Assembly (NCBI GenBank): GCA_012839115.1
Contig: DUNX01000096.1
Coordinates: 1 to 54,034 of the forward strand
Direction: 5' to 3'
DNA length: 54,034 bases
Origin: Bacillota bacterium
Lineage (GTDB): Bacteria; Bacillota; UBA4882; UBA10575
This document shows positions 26,013-35,105 of this stretch, piece after piece. A program made the position numbers and the translations under genes. Position 1 is the first letter of the stretch, and every line of letters begins with the position of its first letter. The notes beneath the pieces are model-generated. The model was not told the origin of the DNA, ran no database searches, and was given only the letters and a program-made list of their open reading frames with translations.

Positions 26013-26960
26013 TTATCCACGAATCTGCAGCCGGACAATGTCCACCCCCCGGTAGTAATATTTAAGGATCGAACGGAAATCCCAGCCCTGCCTGGCCAAA
26101 CCGTCCGCCCCATACTGACATAGCCCGACCCCATGCCCGTAACCGGTGGTCTGCAGGAAAATACCGTCGGCCGACAAGCGCCAGGAGAAACAGGAGGAAT
26201 TAAGCCCCAACAGGCGGCGGAAAGTCTCCCCCTGCATTTTGCGACCGTTAACCGTGAGCGATTTTACCCGCCCGCCGGTGGTGTATTCCAGAATACGCAG
26301 GTCGGGGGGGGTTTTGGCTGCCGGTTCCATCCCCAGCTTCGTCCAGAACTCCGCATAAGAAAAAGCCTTCTCCCCTTTGTATTTTGGTGAATGCCGGCCA
26401 AAGGAGCAGGCTACGCTCTGCAGGTAGGGCAGGTCCGTACCCCAGATCTCTCCCGCGTTCTCCGTCCGGGGGCCGCTGGTGGAATGGTAGACCGCATCGA
26501 TCAGTTCCCCGTTATAGGTTAAAACCAGCCCCGCTGTATTTTTGACCGCTTCCGCAATCCGGGCCCGGTTTCGTAAATATCCCCAAAAACCCCACTTTTT
26601 TATCATATCCCTCCGGGAAAGCCAGGCCTGACTCTCCCGGGATTCGTTACTGACATCGGCCCGGGGGTGAGCAGAAGACCCCCGGCCGCCAAAAGCCCGC
26701 ATCCGTTTTACCGTTACGGTACGTGCCGCCACCGCCTGGGCTTTCAAGGCCTCCAGGCTGAAAGAAGCCGGCATTTCGCCAGCCAACACCCCGATAAGGT
26801 AATCTTCCAGCTCTATACGGCGTAACCGCCCGCGTTCCTTCAGGAAGAGGTGGACTGTGAGCTTCTCAGCGGGCGGCCGCGGTGACCGGGTGAGGAAATA
26901 AGGGATGACAATTAAAAAAACCACCAGAAAAAGAAAAAGACCGCTGAGGGCCTGTTTCAT
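26013..26960 (-). CDS. spoIID: Stage II sporulation protein D, peptidoglycan lytic transglycosylase
   Basis: SpoIID cleaves glycan strands during engulfment with SpoIIM and SpoIIP. 315 residues with an N-terminal membrane anchor, then LEDYLIGVLAGEMPASF with the catalytic Glu at residue 62, EALKAQAVAARTV, the STSGPRTENA motif, and the C-terminal TGYGHGVGLCQYGADG signature. It precedes the SpoIIQ-like gene by about 40 bases, and the pair is likely expressed together under sigma-E/F control; no sigma motif was confirmed. Confidence 0.96.
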   Translation of the reverse strand: MKQALSGLFLFLVVFLIVIPYFLTRSPRPPAEKLTVHLFLKERGRLRRIELEDYLIGVLAGEMPASFSLEALKAQAVAARTVTVKRMRAFGGRGSSAHPRADVSNESRESQAWLSRRDMIKKWGFWGYLRNRARIAEAVKNTAGLVLTYNGELIDAVYHSTSGPRTENAGEIWGTDLPYLQSVACSFGRHSPKYKGEKAFSYAEFWTKLGMEPAAKTPPDLRILEYTTGGRVKSLTVNGRKMQGETFRRLLGLNSSCFSWRLSADGIFLQTTGYGHGVGLCQYGADGLARQGWDFRSILKYYYRGVDIVRLQIRG

Positions 26961-27041
26961 TTTTTCCCTCCATTGGCTCGTATAGGATGATCAATCTACC
27001 ATATGCTGCGGAGGGAGATATTATGCTTCGTTAATTATGAG

Positions 27042-28313
27042 TCATGCCTGCCGCCGGGCAAGATATTTCTGTAACCGGTTAAACCAGATAGAGGGAAGTT
27101 CGGCATCAAGGGCCACCCCGGCCGGGAGATACTCCTCCTTGATGATCCGGCCTTTTTCGTGGAAGAGCGTGAGCAGGTCGCCTTCACTGTACGGCAGGAA
27201 AAACTTCCCCCGTTTAACCCTGCCGCTCAAGAGGTCAACGATCTTCGCCAGCAGCAGGGAAAGGCCCTCGCCGGTCAGGGCGGAAACCGCCACTGCTTCC
27301 GGGTAGGTCCGTTCCAACCGGGCGATGGTAAACTCGTTACTAATCAAATCCTTTTTGTTAAGAACCGTAATCCGCGGTTTATCCTCTATACCCAACTGGC
27401 GCAGGACCTCGATGACTGCAGCATACTCTTCATCGACATTGGCGGCGGCCAGGTTAACCAGATGCAGGAGAAGGTCGGCATAGGACGCCTCTTCCAGGGT
27501 CGCCCGGAAAGCCTCCACCAACTGGTGGGGGAGTTTTCTGATAAAACCGACGGTATCAACGAAAAAAACCTCTTGCCGGTTGGGGAGGACCACCCGGCGG
27601 AGGGCCGGATCGAGGGTGGAAAAGAGCCGCTCCGAGGTTTCCACCGGTGTACCGGTGATTGCCGTAAAAAGCGTGGACTTCCCGGCGCTCGTATATCCGA
27701 CTAAAGCCAGTAGCGGCCAGGCCTTTTTTTCCCTGGGGACCCGCTGCAGGCGCCGTTGGGCACGGACCTTCTTTAACCTGCTGTTGACCACGGCCATCCT
27801 GTGCCGGAGCTTACGCCTGTCGGCTTCCAGTTTCGTCTCGCCCGGGCCTCTGGTGCCGATTCCCCCGCCCAAACGGGAAAGAATTTTCCCTTTTCCGGAG
27901 AGGCGGGGGAGAAGATATTCCAATTGGGCCTTTTCCACCTGGAGTTTAGCCTCCCGGGTCTGCGCCCGCTGGGCGAAGATATCCAGGATTAATCCGGTCC
28001 GGTCGACAATTTTGGTTTCCAAAGCCTCCTCCAAATTTCCGGCCTGGACCGGGGTGAGTTCGTCATCAAAGATCACCAGATCGGCCTGGCGCTCCTTAAC
28101 CAACTGTCGTAACTCTTCTATCTTCCCGTGGCCAAGAAAAAATGCCGGATCCGGCCGTTGACTGCGGCGCAAAAGAACCGCCGCCACCCGGGCGCCTGCC
28201 GAGACCGCCAGTTCTTTTATCTCCTCCAGCGCAGCACCGGCTGTCTCGTCCCGTTCATCGCCGGCAGTAACGACCAGGACGGCTTTTTCGCCGTACCCGG
28301 CTTCTTTGGCCAT
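27042..28313 (-). CDS. hflX: Ribosome-associated GTPase HflX
   Basis: A GTPase that splits or rescues stalled 70S ribosomes, often under heat stress. 423 residues: the N-terminal HflX domain (DELTPVQAGNLEEAL, KIVDRTGLILDIFAQRA), the Gly-rich GGGIGTRGPGETKLE segment, then the G domain with G1 GYTSAGKSTL, G3 DTVGFIRKLP and G4 LNKKDL. It lies 4 bases after coaX, so the two form an operon. Confidence 0.96.
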   Translation of the reverse strand: MAKEAGYGEKAVLVVTAGDERDETAGAALEEIKELAVSAGARVAAVLLRRSQRPDPAFFLGHGKIEELRQLVKERQADLVIFDDELTPVQAGNLEEALETKIVDRTGLILDIFAQRAQTREAKLQVEKAQLEYLLPRLSGKGKILSRLGGGIGTRGPGETKLEADRRKLRHRMAVVNSRLKKVRAQRRLQRVPREKKAWPLLALVGYTSAGKSTLFTAITGTPVETSERLFSTLDPALRRVVLPNRQEVFFVDTVGFIRKLPHQLVEAFRATLEEASYADLLLHLVNLAAANVDEEYAAVIEVLRQLGIEDKPRITVLNKKDLISNEFTIARLERTYPEAVAVSALTGEGLSLLLAKIVDLLSGRVKRGKFFLPYSEGDLLTLFHEKGRIIKEEYLPAGVALDAELPSIWFNRLQKYLARRQA

Positions 28314-28317
28314 TAAC

Positions 28318-29094
28318 CTATTCCTCCTTTGTATTAAGGTGATAAATCAACCTTAATCCTTCCAGGGTCAAAACCGGGTTCACAACCTGAATCATCTGCG
28401 ACTCTTTGCCGATTAACCGGCAATAACCGCCGGTGGCCACCACCTGCGGTTTCCCGGCCCCCATCTCTGTAATCATCCGGCGAATCAACCCGTCCACCAG
28501 ATCCGTATAACCATAGACCAATCCCGATTGGATACTGGTCACGGGGTTTTTCCCTATAACTTGCGGCGGCCTTTGCAGTTCCACCCGGGGGAGTTTGGCG
28601 GCGTAGTGAAAAAGGGCTTCTGCGGAGATCCCAATCCCGGGAGCAATTATTCCCCCCAGGTATTCCGCTTCTGCATTAACAGCACAAAGCGTGGTCGCAG
28701 TGCCGAAATCAACAATAATCACCGGCGTTCCATAAAGGCGTACCGCTGCCACGGCATTGGCCACCCGGTCCGCCCCTACCTCCCGGGGGTTTTCATAACG
28801 GATGGAGAGGCCGGTACGAATCCCCGGCCCGACCACCACCGGTTCACAGTGGAAGTATGCCCGGGACATTTCGATCAGCGCGGAGGTAAGCGGCGGGACA
28901 ACGCTCGCCAAAACCACCGCTTCGACCTTCCCGGCAGCAAGATTTCTGTTGGCAAAAAAGTCCATCAATAAAAGACCGTACTCATCGGCTGTCCTTTGCC
29001 GTTCCGTCGTCAGCCGGCAATTGGCAAGAAGTCTTTCCCCGTCATAGACCCCCAGGAGAATCTGGGTATTCCCCGCATCCAAAACAAGAATCAC
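28318..29094 (-). CDS. coaX: Type III pantothenate kinase
   Basis: CoaX phosphorylates pantothenate, the first step of coenzyme A synthesis, using the ASKHA fold and a monovalent cation. 258 residues. Visible motifs are the phosphate loop LVLDAGNTQILLGVY at the N-terminus, the pantothenate-binding GADRVANAVAA and the VDFGTATTLCAV segment near residue 130. It follows the Nif3-like gene by 2 bases. Confidence 0.96.
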   Translation of the reverse strand: MILVLDAGNTQILLGVYDGERLLANCRLTTERQRTADEYGLLLMDFFANRNLAAGKVEAVVLASVVPPLTSALIEMSRAYFHCEPVVVGPGIRTGLSIRYENPREVGADRVANAVAAVRLYGTPVIIVDFGTATTLCAVNAEAEYLGGIIAPGIGISAEALFHYAAKLPRVELQRPPQVIGKNPVTSIQSGLVYGYTDLVDGLIRRMITEMGAGKPQVVATGGYCRLIGKESQMIQVVNPVLTLEGLRLIYHLNTKEE

Positions 29095-29096
29095 CG

Positions 29097-29927
29097 TTAA
29101 TCCTCCTTTTCTGCGGCCAACTCGCCTAAACCCGGATACACAAAACCGATGGAATAATCAGCAATATAGAGATGGGGAAAGAATTCCACTTCACAATCAA
29201 AGGCTTTTAAGCGGTTTTGTAAAAGATAGGCCAGGTGTTTCATGCCCGGCTTAGCCATTAGGCTGTGCCCCAAATCAATCAGGTTTACGCCATGGCGGGA
29301 GAAATAATTTATACTGTAACGGCTCAGTTCCGAAGAGAGAACCAGGTTACACCCGGCAGCCAGCCACTCCCCCCAGGCCTCCTTACAGACAGGGAAGAAT
29401 CCCGGGCCGGAAACCACTGCCACCCTGGTGATCCGGGCGTTCAAGTCCCCGTTGTACGGAATAACGTTTACTTCCAGGATCCGTTGGCAACAGGTAAGCA
29501 ATTCTTTTAAACTCAAATCTGTCATCCCAAAAACAGCATCACCAGCCGCCTTCAGGTCCGAAAGGTTCAAAAGCCGGGCAAGGGTAATATTATTCCCTTC
29601 CGGCGCCCTATTCCAGGCACTATGCAGTTTATAGAGGCCCATCCCTTTCGCAGTTAATTCCCCCGCCGCCTCCCCTTGCCAGGGATGGTGGGAAATTAGG
29701 AGTTCCACGCCCTTTCTGGCGGCAGAAAGAATATTGCGTTCCGTTGGATCAACGCAGACCCCGATCTTTTCCACCTTCTCCCGGCCTTCCGCCCTTAGCT
29801 GGTAGCCGGGGAGGTCGTAGGGGTCGGCGTTTTTGGCCGGGGCCAATTCTTCCAAAATGGAATCAAGTTTTCCCAGTTCAATCAGGGGGATCACCCTCTT
29901 CGCCTTCCGCGCGCACCTGGCCCGCAC
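29097..29927 (-). CDS. Nif3-like dinuclear metal-centre protein
   Basis: A NIF3/YqfO family protein of about 265-276 residues with two metal-binding regions: LLISHHPWQ near residue 75 and, toward the C-terminus, NLIDLGHSLMAKPGMKHLA, where the His and Glu ligands normally lie (here a Gly-His-Ser segment replaces the usual GHxxSE). The family fold is sure but enzymatic activity is unproven; GTP cyclohydrolase-like or hydrolase roles have been proposed. The start is uncertain: GTG at 29894 would give the common VIPLIELGKLDSIL opening. Confidence 0.82.
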   Translation of the reverse strand: MRARCARKAKRVIPLIELGKLDSILEELAPAKNADPYDLPGYQLRAEGREKVEKIGVCVDPTERNILSAARKGVELLISHHPWQGEAAGELTAKGMGLYKLHSAWNRAPEGNNITLARLLNLSDLKAAGDAVFGMTDLSLKELLTCCQRILEVNVIPYNGDLNARITRVAVVSGPGFFPVCKEAWGEWLAAGCNLVLSSELSRYSINYFSRHGVNLIDLGHSLMAKPGMKHLAYLLQNRLKAFDCEVEFFPHLYIADYSIGFVYPGLGELAAEKED

Positions 29928-30110
29928 GCGCAGACCCCGGAACAGCCGGTCTTTTCCTTTTTATATTCTCATTCTCCCGCCGGTTCTCCTGCCTCCGCCG
30001 GTATATTATACTCCTCCTTCCCTGGCGCCGGTGAAAAAAGAAAGCCCCCCGAAAGAACGATTATCCTGCCGGAGGGTTAATTCTGCCCCGAACAGCGCCG
30101 GAATAATTTC

Positions 30111-31547
30111 CTACTGTTCAGGCTCAACCAAAATCACCTCGCCGAAATTTTCCAGACCCCTGTCGAACATAGGCGCGTAACCCACCACCACAATGACTAC
30201 TTCCTCCGGGCGCAAGTAATCAAAGGCGTAAAACAAAAGATTTCCCGGTGTGAGAACCTTAATCCTCTCCAGCTGTTCTTCAAAAAAGCCGGGTTCAATA
30301 CCTAAAAGATCGTCAGCCGCATTTCTGCTCGCAATCTCATAAGCCGACGTGTATCTGAAGACCGCCCGGTTTACGGCGGCGTCCCGTGCGCGGTTGGCCG
30401 GCCCGGTAGGAATCTCCACTTGACGGGCTTTTTCCATCTCCGCCAGCATCAGTTCGAGCACCCGGCCGGTGGCGTCTGCACGGGTAATGGCGTAGGCATA
30501 GAAAATGCCGGGAATTTGATAGCCGTCGGTCAAACCGCCGCCAGCCGCGTACGCCAGCCCGCGACGGACCCGGATCTCATCAAACAATGCGCCCCCAAAG
30601 ATTTCGCTCAGGATTCCTAAGGCTGGATAGTCCGGGTTGTCAAGGGTCACGGTCGGATGACCGATAAAAATAACGCTCTGGGTAAGCGGGCGTTCCACAT
30701 AATACACTTTCCGCTCCGGCTGCCGGTCAAAAGGAGGAAACTCCGGCGGTTCTACCCCTTTAACCTTCCACCGTCCGAGAGTCTTTTCCAGGAGCGCGAT
30801 CATCTCTTCGGGGTCAAAATCCCCGCTCACGGCCATGGTCGCATTCTCCGGGGCATAGTATGCGGCGTGAAAATCCACAAGATCAGCGCGGGTAATGGCA
30901 TTAACCGAAGCAACGGTTGGATAAGCGCCGGCCGGGTGCCCTCCATATATTTTCTTGAAAAATTCGCGGACGGCAACCTCCATCGGGTCATCGTATTGCC
31001 GGCGGATGGCTTCGAGCATGCGGTTGCGCTCCACCTCCAGGCTGTCTTCGGCAAATACGGGCGCCCCGAGAATATCGGCCACAATATCCAGGACCTCTGC
31101 TGTATACTCGCTCAAGGACGAAAACCTTGCCATCGCGTAAAACGTACCTTCATTCACCGCCACCGAGGCTGCGAAAAAATCCAACTGCTCATCCACTTCA
31201 GCGGCGGTCCGGGCGCCGGCCCCGCCGGCCCGGGTCAACCGGGCAGTCAGTTCTGCCAAACCTGTTTGCTGCGGGGAGTCATAGATCGACCCGGCCTTGA
31301 TATAAACTGTACCTTGCAGCAGGGGGAGATCCCTATCCGCCAGCAGGTAAACGGTCAACCCATTACCGAGAACATGACGCACCGGCTCTATACTGGTAAA
31401 TTCCAGGGGAGGAAACTCCATCTCCTCTGGATAAGGCCAGTCAATAGAGGGCTTCTCTGTGAATGCCAACCCCGGGCAAGCCGCCAACAACAGAATGGCC
31501 AGCATAACCGCTAAGCGCATGTACGCAACACCTTTCCTCACCTGCAT
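30111..31547 (-). CDS. Exported M16-family subunit without zinc motif
   Basis: About 478 residues of the M16B (pitrilysin/processing-peptidase) family. The HxxEH zinc motif is absent (the region reads TGLAELTARLTRAGG), while the substrate-binding Arg/Tyr pair is kept (RVRRGLAYAAGG). It is thus the non-catalytic partner of a heterodimer. The signal peptide contains LLLAAC, a lipobox, so it is probably membrane-anchored. ATG at 31547 follows AAGGAGG. It lies 42 bases after the catalytic partner, as in known two-subunit bacterial M16 proteases. Confidence 0.88.
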   Translation of the reverse strand: MQVRKGVAYMRLAVMLAILLLAACPGLAFTEKPSIDWPYPEEMEFPPLEFTSIEPVRHVLGNGLTVYLLADRDLPLLQGTVYIKAGSIYDSPQQTGLAELTARLTRAGGAGARTAAEVDEQLDFFAASVAVNEGTFYAMARFSSLSEYTAEVLDIVADILGAPVFAEDSLEVERNRMLEAIRRQYDDPMEVAVREFFKKIYGGHPAGAYPTVASVNAITRADLVDFHAAYYAPENATMAVSGDFDPEEMIALLEKTLGRWKVKGVEPPEFPPFDRQPERKVYYVERPLTQSVIFIGHPTVTLDNPDYPALGILSEIFGGALFDEIRVRRGLAYAAGGGLTDGYQIPGIFYAYAITRADATGRVLELMLAEMEKARQVEIPTGPANRARDAAVNRAVFRYTSAYEIASRNAADDLLGIEPGFFEEQLERIKVLTPGNLLFYAFDYLRPEEVVIVVVGYAPMFDRGLENFGEVILVEPEQ

Positions 31548-31589
31548 CACTCCTCCTTCCTTTACCCCCGCACCGGATGCGCACCGGCA

Positions 31590-33086
31590 CTACTTGGCCG
31601 CTGCCCCCGGTCCGGGCGTTAAAATAGCAACAGTTCTTCGCTCCGGCCGCAAATACTTCCGGGCCGCCTCTCTGATCTCCTCAGCGGTAACCGACCGGAT
31701 CAATTCGGGATAATCCATCAGCTTCTCCCACCCGCCGCGAAAAAGTTCGTAGAAAGCCATATTTTCCGCCAGGCCTGAATTGGAGGCCAAGGCGAAGAGG
31801 AAAGATGCCCGGGCCTGGTTATGTATTTTCGCCAACTCTTCCTCGCTGACCAGTTCATTCTGCAAACGCTCAATTTCTTCATAAATGGCCGTTTCAAGTT
31901 CTTCTGTAGTGTGCGGATACCGCGGCTGGGCATACAGGCCGAACAACGATGGATACCGGGCCCCGGGAAACTCGGTAAACCCCGATACCGACAACGCCGT
32001 CTGTTCTTCAACAACCAGGCGTTTGTACAACCGTGAACTCCGCCCGCTGGTGAGTAAAGCTTGAATCACATCCAACACATAGATATCGCGGGCGGGGTAG
32101 GCCGGTTGATGCCAGCCGATCAGCAACCGCGGTTCGGCGTTGTATTCCACCAAAACACGGCGTTCCCCTTCCTGTTCCGGTTCTTCGGGGATCCACCCGG
32201 GTGGCCCTTCACGGGGCTCGAGAACCCCAAAATACCGCTCAACCAGATCCTTAGTCCTTTCCAGATCAATATCGCCCACCAGGACCAGAACCGCCCGGTT
32301 GGGGTGGTAATGCGTCGTCCAGAATTCCCATGCGGTCTGCGTCCGGTAATTTGCAATCTCCTCCATGCTGCCGATCAACGGCCGTCCGTACGGGTGTTTT
32401 TGGAAAGCGGCGGCCAGGAAACGCTCCCGCAGATAACCAACGGGCTGATCCTCACTACGCTGCCGCTGCTCTTCTTTAACCACATCCACTTCTTCATAGA
32501 AAAAGCGAAAGACCGCATCCAACAAGACATCCGCTTGGATCCGCACCCACGCTTCAAGCCTGTTCGCCGGGAGTGAAACCACATATGATGTATGGTCATA
32601 AGTGGTATATGCATTGTAACCTACCGCCCCCTGGGCGCCCATTAGTTGAAAAAGTATATTGGGCTGAACCACTCCCTGCACCTCTTCCCGCGCCCGGAGA
32701 AATTCCGCGTGCCGCCGGTCAATTTCTTCCTGAGGGGCGCCGGACTGCAAAGCGTCGAAGTAGGCGTCGCCGGCCTCTTCCACCTGGGCTAGTAACTTCT
32801 GTTCGCGGAAAGGATCCAGGCTCCCCAGGATGCTTGTGCCCTTAAAGGCCATATGTTCCACCATGTGGGCTATACCACCCAGCCCGGGAGGCTCATCAAT
32901 ACCACCGACATCAAACATGAGATGGCAGTGAATAACCGGCGCCCAAGGCCGTTTGACCACCAAAACCCGTAACCCATTATCCAGTTCAAACCGGTAAGCC
33001 TGCTCCGCCAAACCGCTGCCGGCAACGGTTAAACTAACAAGCAAGACCGCAGGGATGAGAAAAAGCAACATTTTTTTGTTTAACAC
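31590..33086 (-). CDS. Exported M16-family zinc peptidase
   Basis: The catalytic partner, about 498 residues, with a signal peptide (LLFLIPAVLLVSLTVAGSGLA). The inverted zinc motif HMVEH (in GGIAHMVEHMAFKGT) and the downstream Glu region VVKEEQRQRSEDQP are intact. It degrades or processes peptides in a clam-shell chamber. GTG at 33086 is preferred (GGAGG 8 bases upstream); ATG at 33071 and TTG at 33092 are alternatives. A Fur-box-like sequence lies about 65 bases upstream, so iron control is possible. Confidence 0.9.
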   Translation of the reverse strand: MLNKKMLLFLIPAVLLVSLTVAGSGLAEQAYRFELDNGLRVLVVKRPWAPVIHCHLMFDVGGIDEPPGLGGIAHMVEHMAFKGTSILGSLDPFREQKLLAQVEEAGDAYFDALQSGAPQEEIDRRHAEFLRAREEVQGVVQPNILFQLMGAQGAVGYNAYTTYDHTSYVVSLPANRLEAWVRIQADVLLDAVFRFFYEEVDVVKEEQRQRSEDQPVGYLRERFLAAAFQKHPYGRPLIGSMEEIANYRTQTAWEFWTTHYHPNRAVLVLVGDIDLERTKDLVERYFGVLEPREGPPGWIPEEPEQEGERRVLVEYNAEPRLLIGWHQPAYPARDIYVLDVIQALLTSGRSSRLYKRLVVEEQTALSVSGFTEFPGARYPSLFGLYAQPRYPHTTEELETAIYEEIERLQNELVSEEELAKIHNQARASFLFALASNSGLAENMAFYELFRGGWEKLMDYPELIRSVTAEEIREAARKYLRPERRTVAILTPGPGAAAK

Positions 33087-33150
33087 CAACAACTCCTCCT
33101 TTCCGGACGCGCCGGAGAAGCGCGCGACGTTTCGGAATAGTAATTTCCAT

Positions 33151-33173
33151 AATTATTCATGATTATCATTATT
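33151..33173 (-). promoter_or_regulatory. Fur-box-like sequence before the M16 pair
   Basis: On the minus strand the core AATAATGATAATCATGAAT matches about 15 of 19 positions of the classical Fur box. It lies between the AT-rich promoter region and the first M16 gene. Zur or PerR boxes look similar, so the metal is not certain. Confidence 0.5.
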
Positions 33174-33235
33174 TAATATTATCTCATAAAATTTGGGTAA
33201 AATCTAGGCGTTTTTCAAGAACAAATAAACAACAA

Positions 33236-33290
33236 ACCCCCTTTTTGGTTCTTTGGTTCCTACCCAACCAAAAAACTACAAAACGGGGGT
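33236..33290 (-). terminator. Hairpin after the barrel-SleB gene
   Basis: Nested stems (ACCCCC 33236-33241 with GGGGGT 33285-33290; TTTTTGGTT 33242-33250 with AACCAAAAA 33266-33274) are followed on the minus strand by a T-rich run. This is the likely transcription end of the gene at 33346-34191. Confidence 0.55.
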
Positions 33291-33345
33291 GACGTCGTCT
33301 TTTCCACAAACCCGGTTTGGCGGGCTTGGTGCTTATGTGATTCTC

Positions 33346-34191
33346 TTATTTCAGGAAAATATGATTTCCGATCCGTACTGTTACCTCCAGCCCGGAAGAG
33401 GCAAAAAAGCGTAAGCCTTCAAGAGAGGAAAGTTTGGGGTTGTAGAAATAAAGTGCTCCTTTACTGGGATCCTTTCCCGCCAATGCTTCTCTGGCCGCTC
33501 TGATGGCCGATTCCGCCGGCACGGTCCGCGGCAGTTTCGGGAGACTGGAAAACTGTCCTTTTTGATAGATCACTTCCCGGACAGTGTCGGGGAATTGCTG
33601 GCTTTTTACTCTGTTCATAACAACCGCGCCCACAGCTACTTGCCCTTCATAGGGTTCTCCCTCCGCCTCGGCCGTAATCAGCCTGGCCAGCAAATTCAGG
33701 TCATCCCCGAAGACCCCGGGGGCAAACTTATACTGTAAAGAAACCCCTAAATACGGCCGGAAAGAACTTCTGTCTTCCTCGTTTACAGAGGCGGTTAAAG
33801 CTGCAGGAACCAACCCGATCTCCAAAGCAGTGGAAAACCCGGGTAAAAGCCGGTCTAAACGCAATTCCAGGCCGGTGATAACCTCCACCCGGTGTTTAAA
33901 GGAAGACCCGGAAACACCAAAAAGATCCCGCACGCCCAGGCCGGCATAGGGGGTAAGCCATAATCCTTCTCTTATCCGGTAGAGTAATCCGGCGGATAAA
34001 TACTCATCCGCCAGGTTATAACCGCCTCTTAACCCCCACCGCCGGCTGGACCACCACTGAACTCTGGCCTCAGCCAGAGTAAACTCTTCTCCTTCCAACC
34101 TCCACCCTGCTCCCAGTTGTAAAGCGGCAGCCGGAGTCAACAGGCCAAAAACCCCCACAACAACCAGAAAAACCAGCAATGACTGTTTCAC
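33346..34191 (-). CDS. Fusion of a barrel-like domain with a SleB/CwlJ-type hydrolase
   Basis: 281 residues in two parts. After a signal peptide (cleaved near AAA-LQL), residues about 25-165 are strand-rich with alternating polar and apolar residues and aromatic girdles, ending GVSLQYKF, like a small outer-membrane beta-barrel. Residues about 168-281 are a clear Hydrolase_2 domain: LLARLITAEAEGEPYEGQVAVGAVVMNRV, the ALAGKDPSKGALYFYNP segment and final IGNHIFLK. In spore formers this domain cleaves spore cortex or vegetative peptidoglycan; the early Glu is kept. The usual N-terminal partner is a peptidoglycan-binding domain, so this arrangement is unusual. Confidence 0.85.
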   Translation of the reverse strand: MKQSLLVFLVVVGVFGLLTPAAALQLGAGWRLEGEEFTLAEARVQWWSSRRWGLRGGYNLADEYLSAGLLYRIREGLWLTPYAGLGVRDLFGVSGSSFKHRVEVITGLELRLDRLLPGFSTALEIGLVPAALTASVNEEDRSSFRPYLGVSLQYKFAPGVFGDDLNLLARLITAEAEGEPYEGQVAVGAVVMNRVKSQQFPDTVREVIYQKGQFSSLPKLPRTVPAESAIRAAREALAGKDPSKGALYFYNPKLSSLEGLRFFASSGLEVTVRIGNHIFLK

Positions 34192-34268
34192 GGGAAACCC
34201 TCCCCCCTCTTCCTTTACCTAATTATCCATGCTGTTCCATAATTCCTGCTGAAAGAGGGGGAAAAGCC

Positions 34269-35024
34269 CTAAAAAATATAGGGAATTAACGGCGTTCCCA
34301 GAATAAGCTGAGTGGTGTTTTCACCTGGATCATACCAGTAGGCAAATTCCATATTTACCCCGCCTTTTTCCAACCCGGACTCCGGCCGGAAATAGGGGGA
34401 ATGCGCTTGCCACCTGCCTGAGGCTCCTGCCGGCCCGCCGGAAAGGACCTCAGCTCTCATCCGGGTAAAAATTTTCTCCGCCAACTCTCCGGCTTGGTCT
34501 TCGCTGAGTCTTCCCTGCCATTCTCCTCTTATGGCCAGTTTAAAGGGGAAATCTTTCTTCAGCGGAACCAGCGCCCGTTCCAGGCGGCGAAGGTAATGGC
34601 GTAAATCCGCAACCGGAACCACGAACCCCATCAACCCACAATGAGTTTCCCCGGTTCCATCCGCCTGCCTGACCGACTGCAATGTCAGAATAACATGGCT
34701 GCCGTCGGGTAAGTGGCCGTCCAGGTTAACAAAGGCAAATGCCGGTTCCTCACCGCTATACGGCGGAAAATCCGTCTGCAAGCGCAACCGGCGCTGCAAA
34801 GTCCTCGCCTTTTTCTGGAGAACGGAAAGGGGGGTGAACCGCTCATCAATTATACTCCAGCCTTCGATCTCTATTTCTCCACCGGCAAGACCGGCGGCTT
34901 TCCAACCGGCAATTAACGGGTGTTCACCAACAGGCGCCGGGCTGACGTAGTCAATGTGATTAAGGGAAAAGAGAAGGAGAAAGGAGAAAGAAAAGAAAAG
35001 CCGGTAAAAAAATCCTTTTAACAT
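34269..35024 (-). CDS. ywmB: YwmB-family exported protein
   Basis: 251 residues with an N-terminal hydrophobic signal/anchor. The body matches the YwmB (TATA-box-binding-protein-like fold, DUF1779) family of spore formers: EIEGWSIIDERF near residue 55, RHYLRRLERAL in the middle, and SGRWQAHSPYF near residue 210. Function unknown; in Bacillus the gene lies close to spoIID. Here it is upstream of the barrel-SleB gene by 77 bases. The fold name does not imply DNA binding. Confidence 0.8.
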   Translation of the reverse strand: MLKGFFYRLFFSFSFLLLFSLNHIDYVSPAPVGEHPLIAGWKAAGLAGGEIEIEGWSIIDERFTPLSVLQKKARTLQRRLRLQTDFPPYSGEEPAFAFVNLDGHLPDGSHVILTLQSVRQADGTGETHCGLMGFVVPVADLRHYLRRLERALVPLKKDFPFKLAIRGEWQGRLSEDQAGELAEKIFTRMRAEVLSGGPAGASGRWQAHSPYFRPESGLEKGGVNMEFAYWYDPGENTTQLILGTPLIPYIF

Positions 35025-35105
35025 AAAATCACCTCCCTGAAAAAATTGGCATTACTATTATTGCCAAATTCAGGAAGGATTAAACCTTTATGGTTCCGGC
35101 TTTCC

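Noticed and set aside
30657-31514. 285-codon open frame on the plus strand
   Set aside because: Antisense to the M16 subunit gene, no recognisable domain, no ribosome site.
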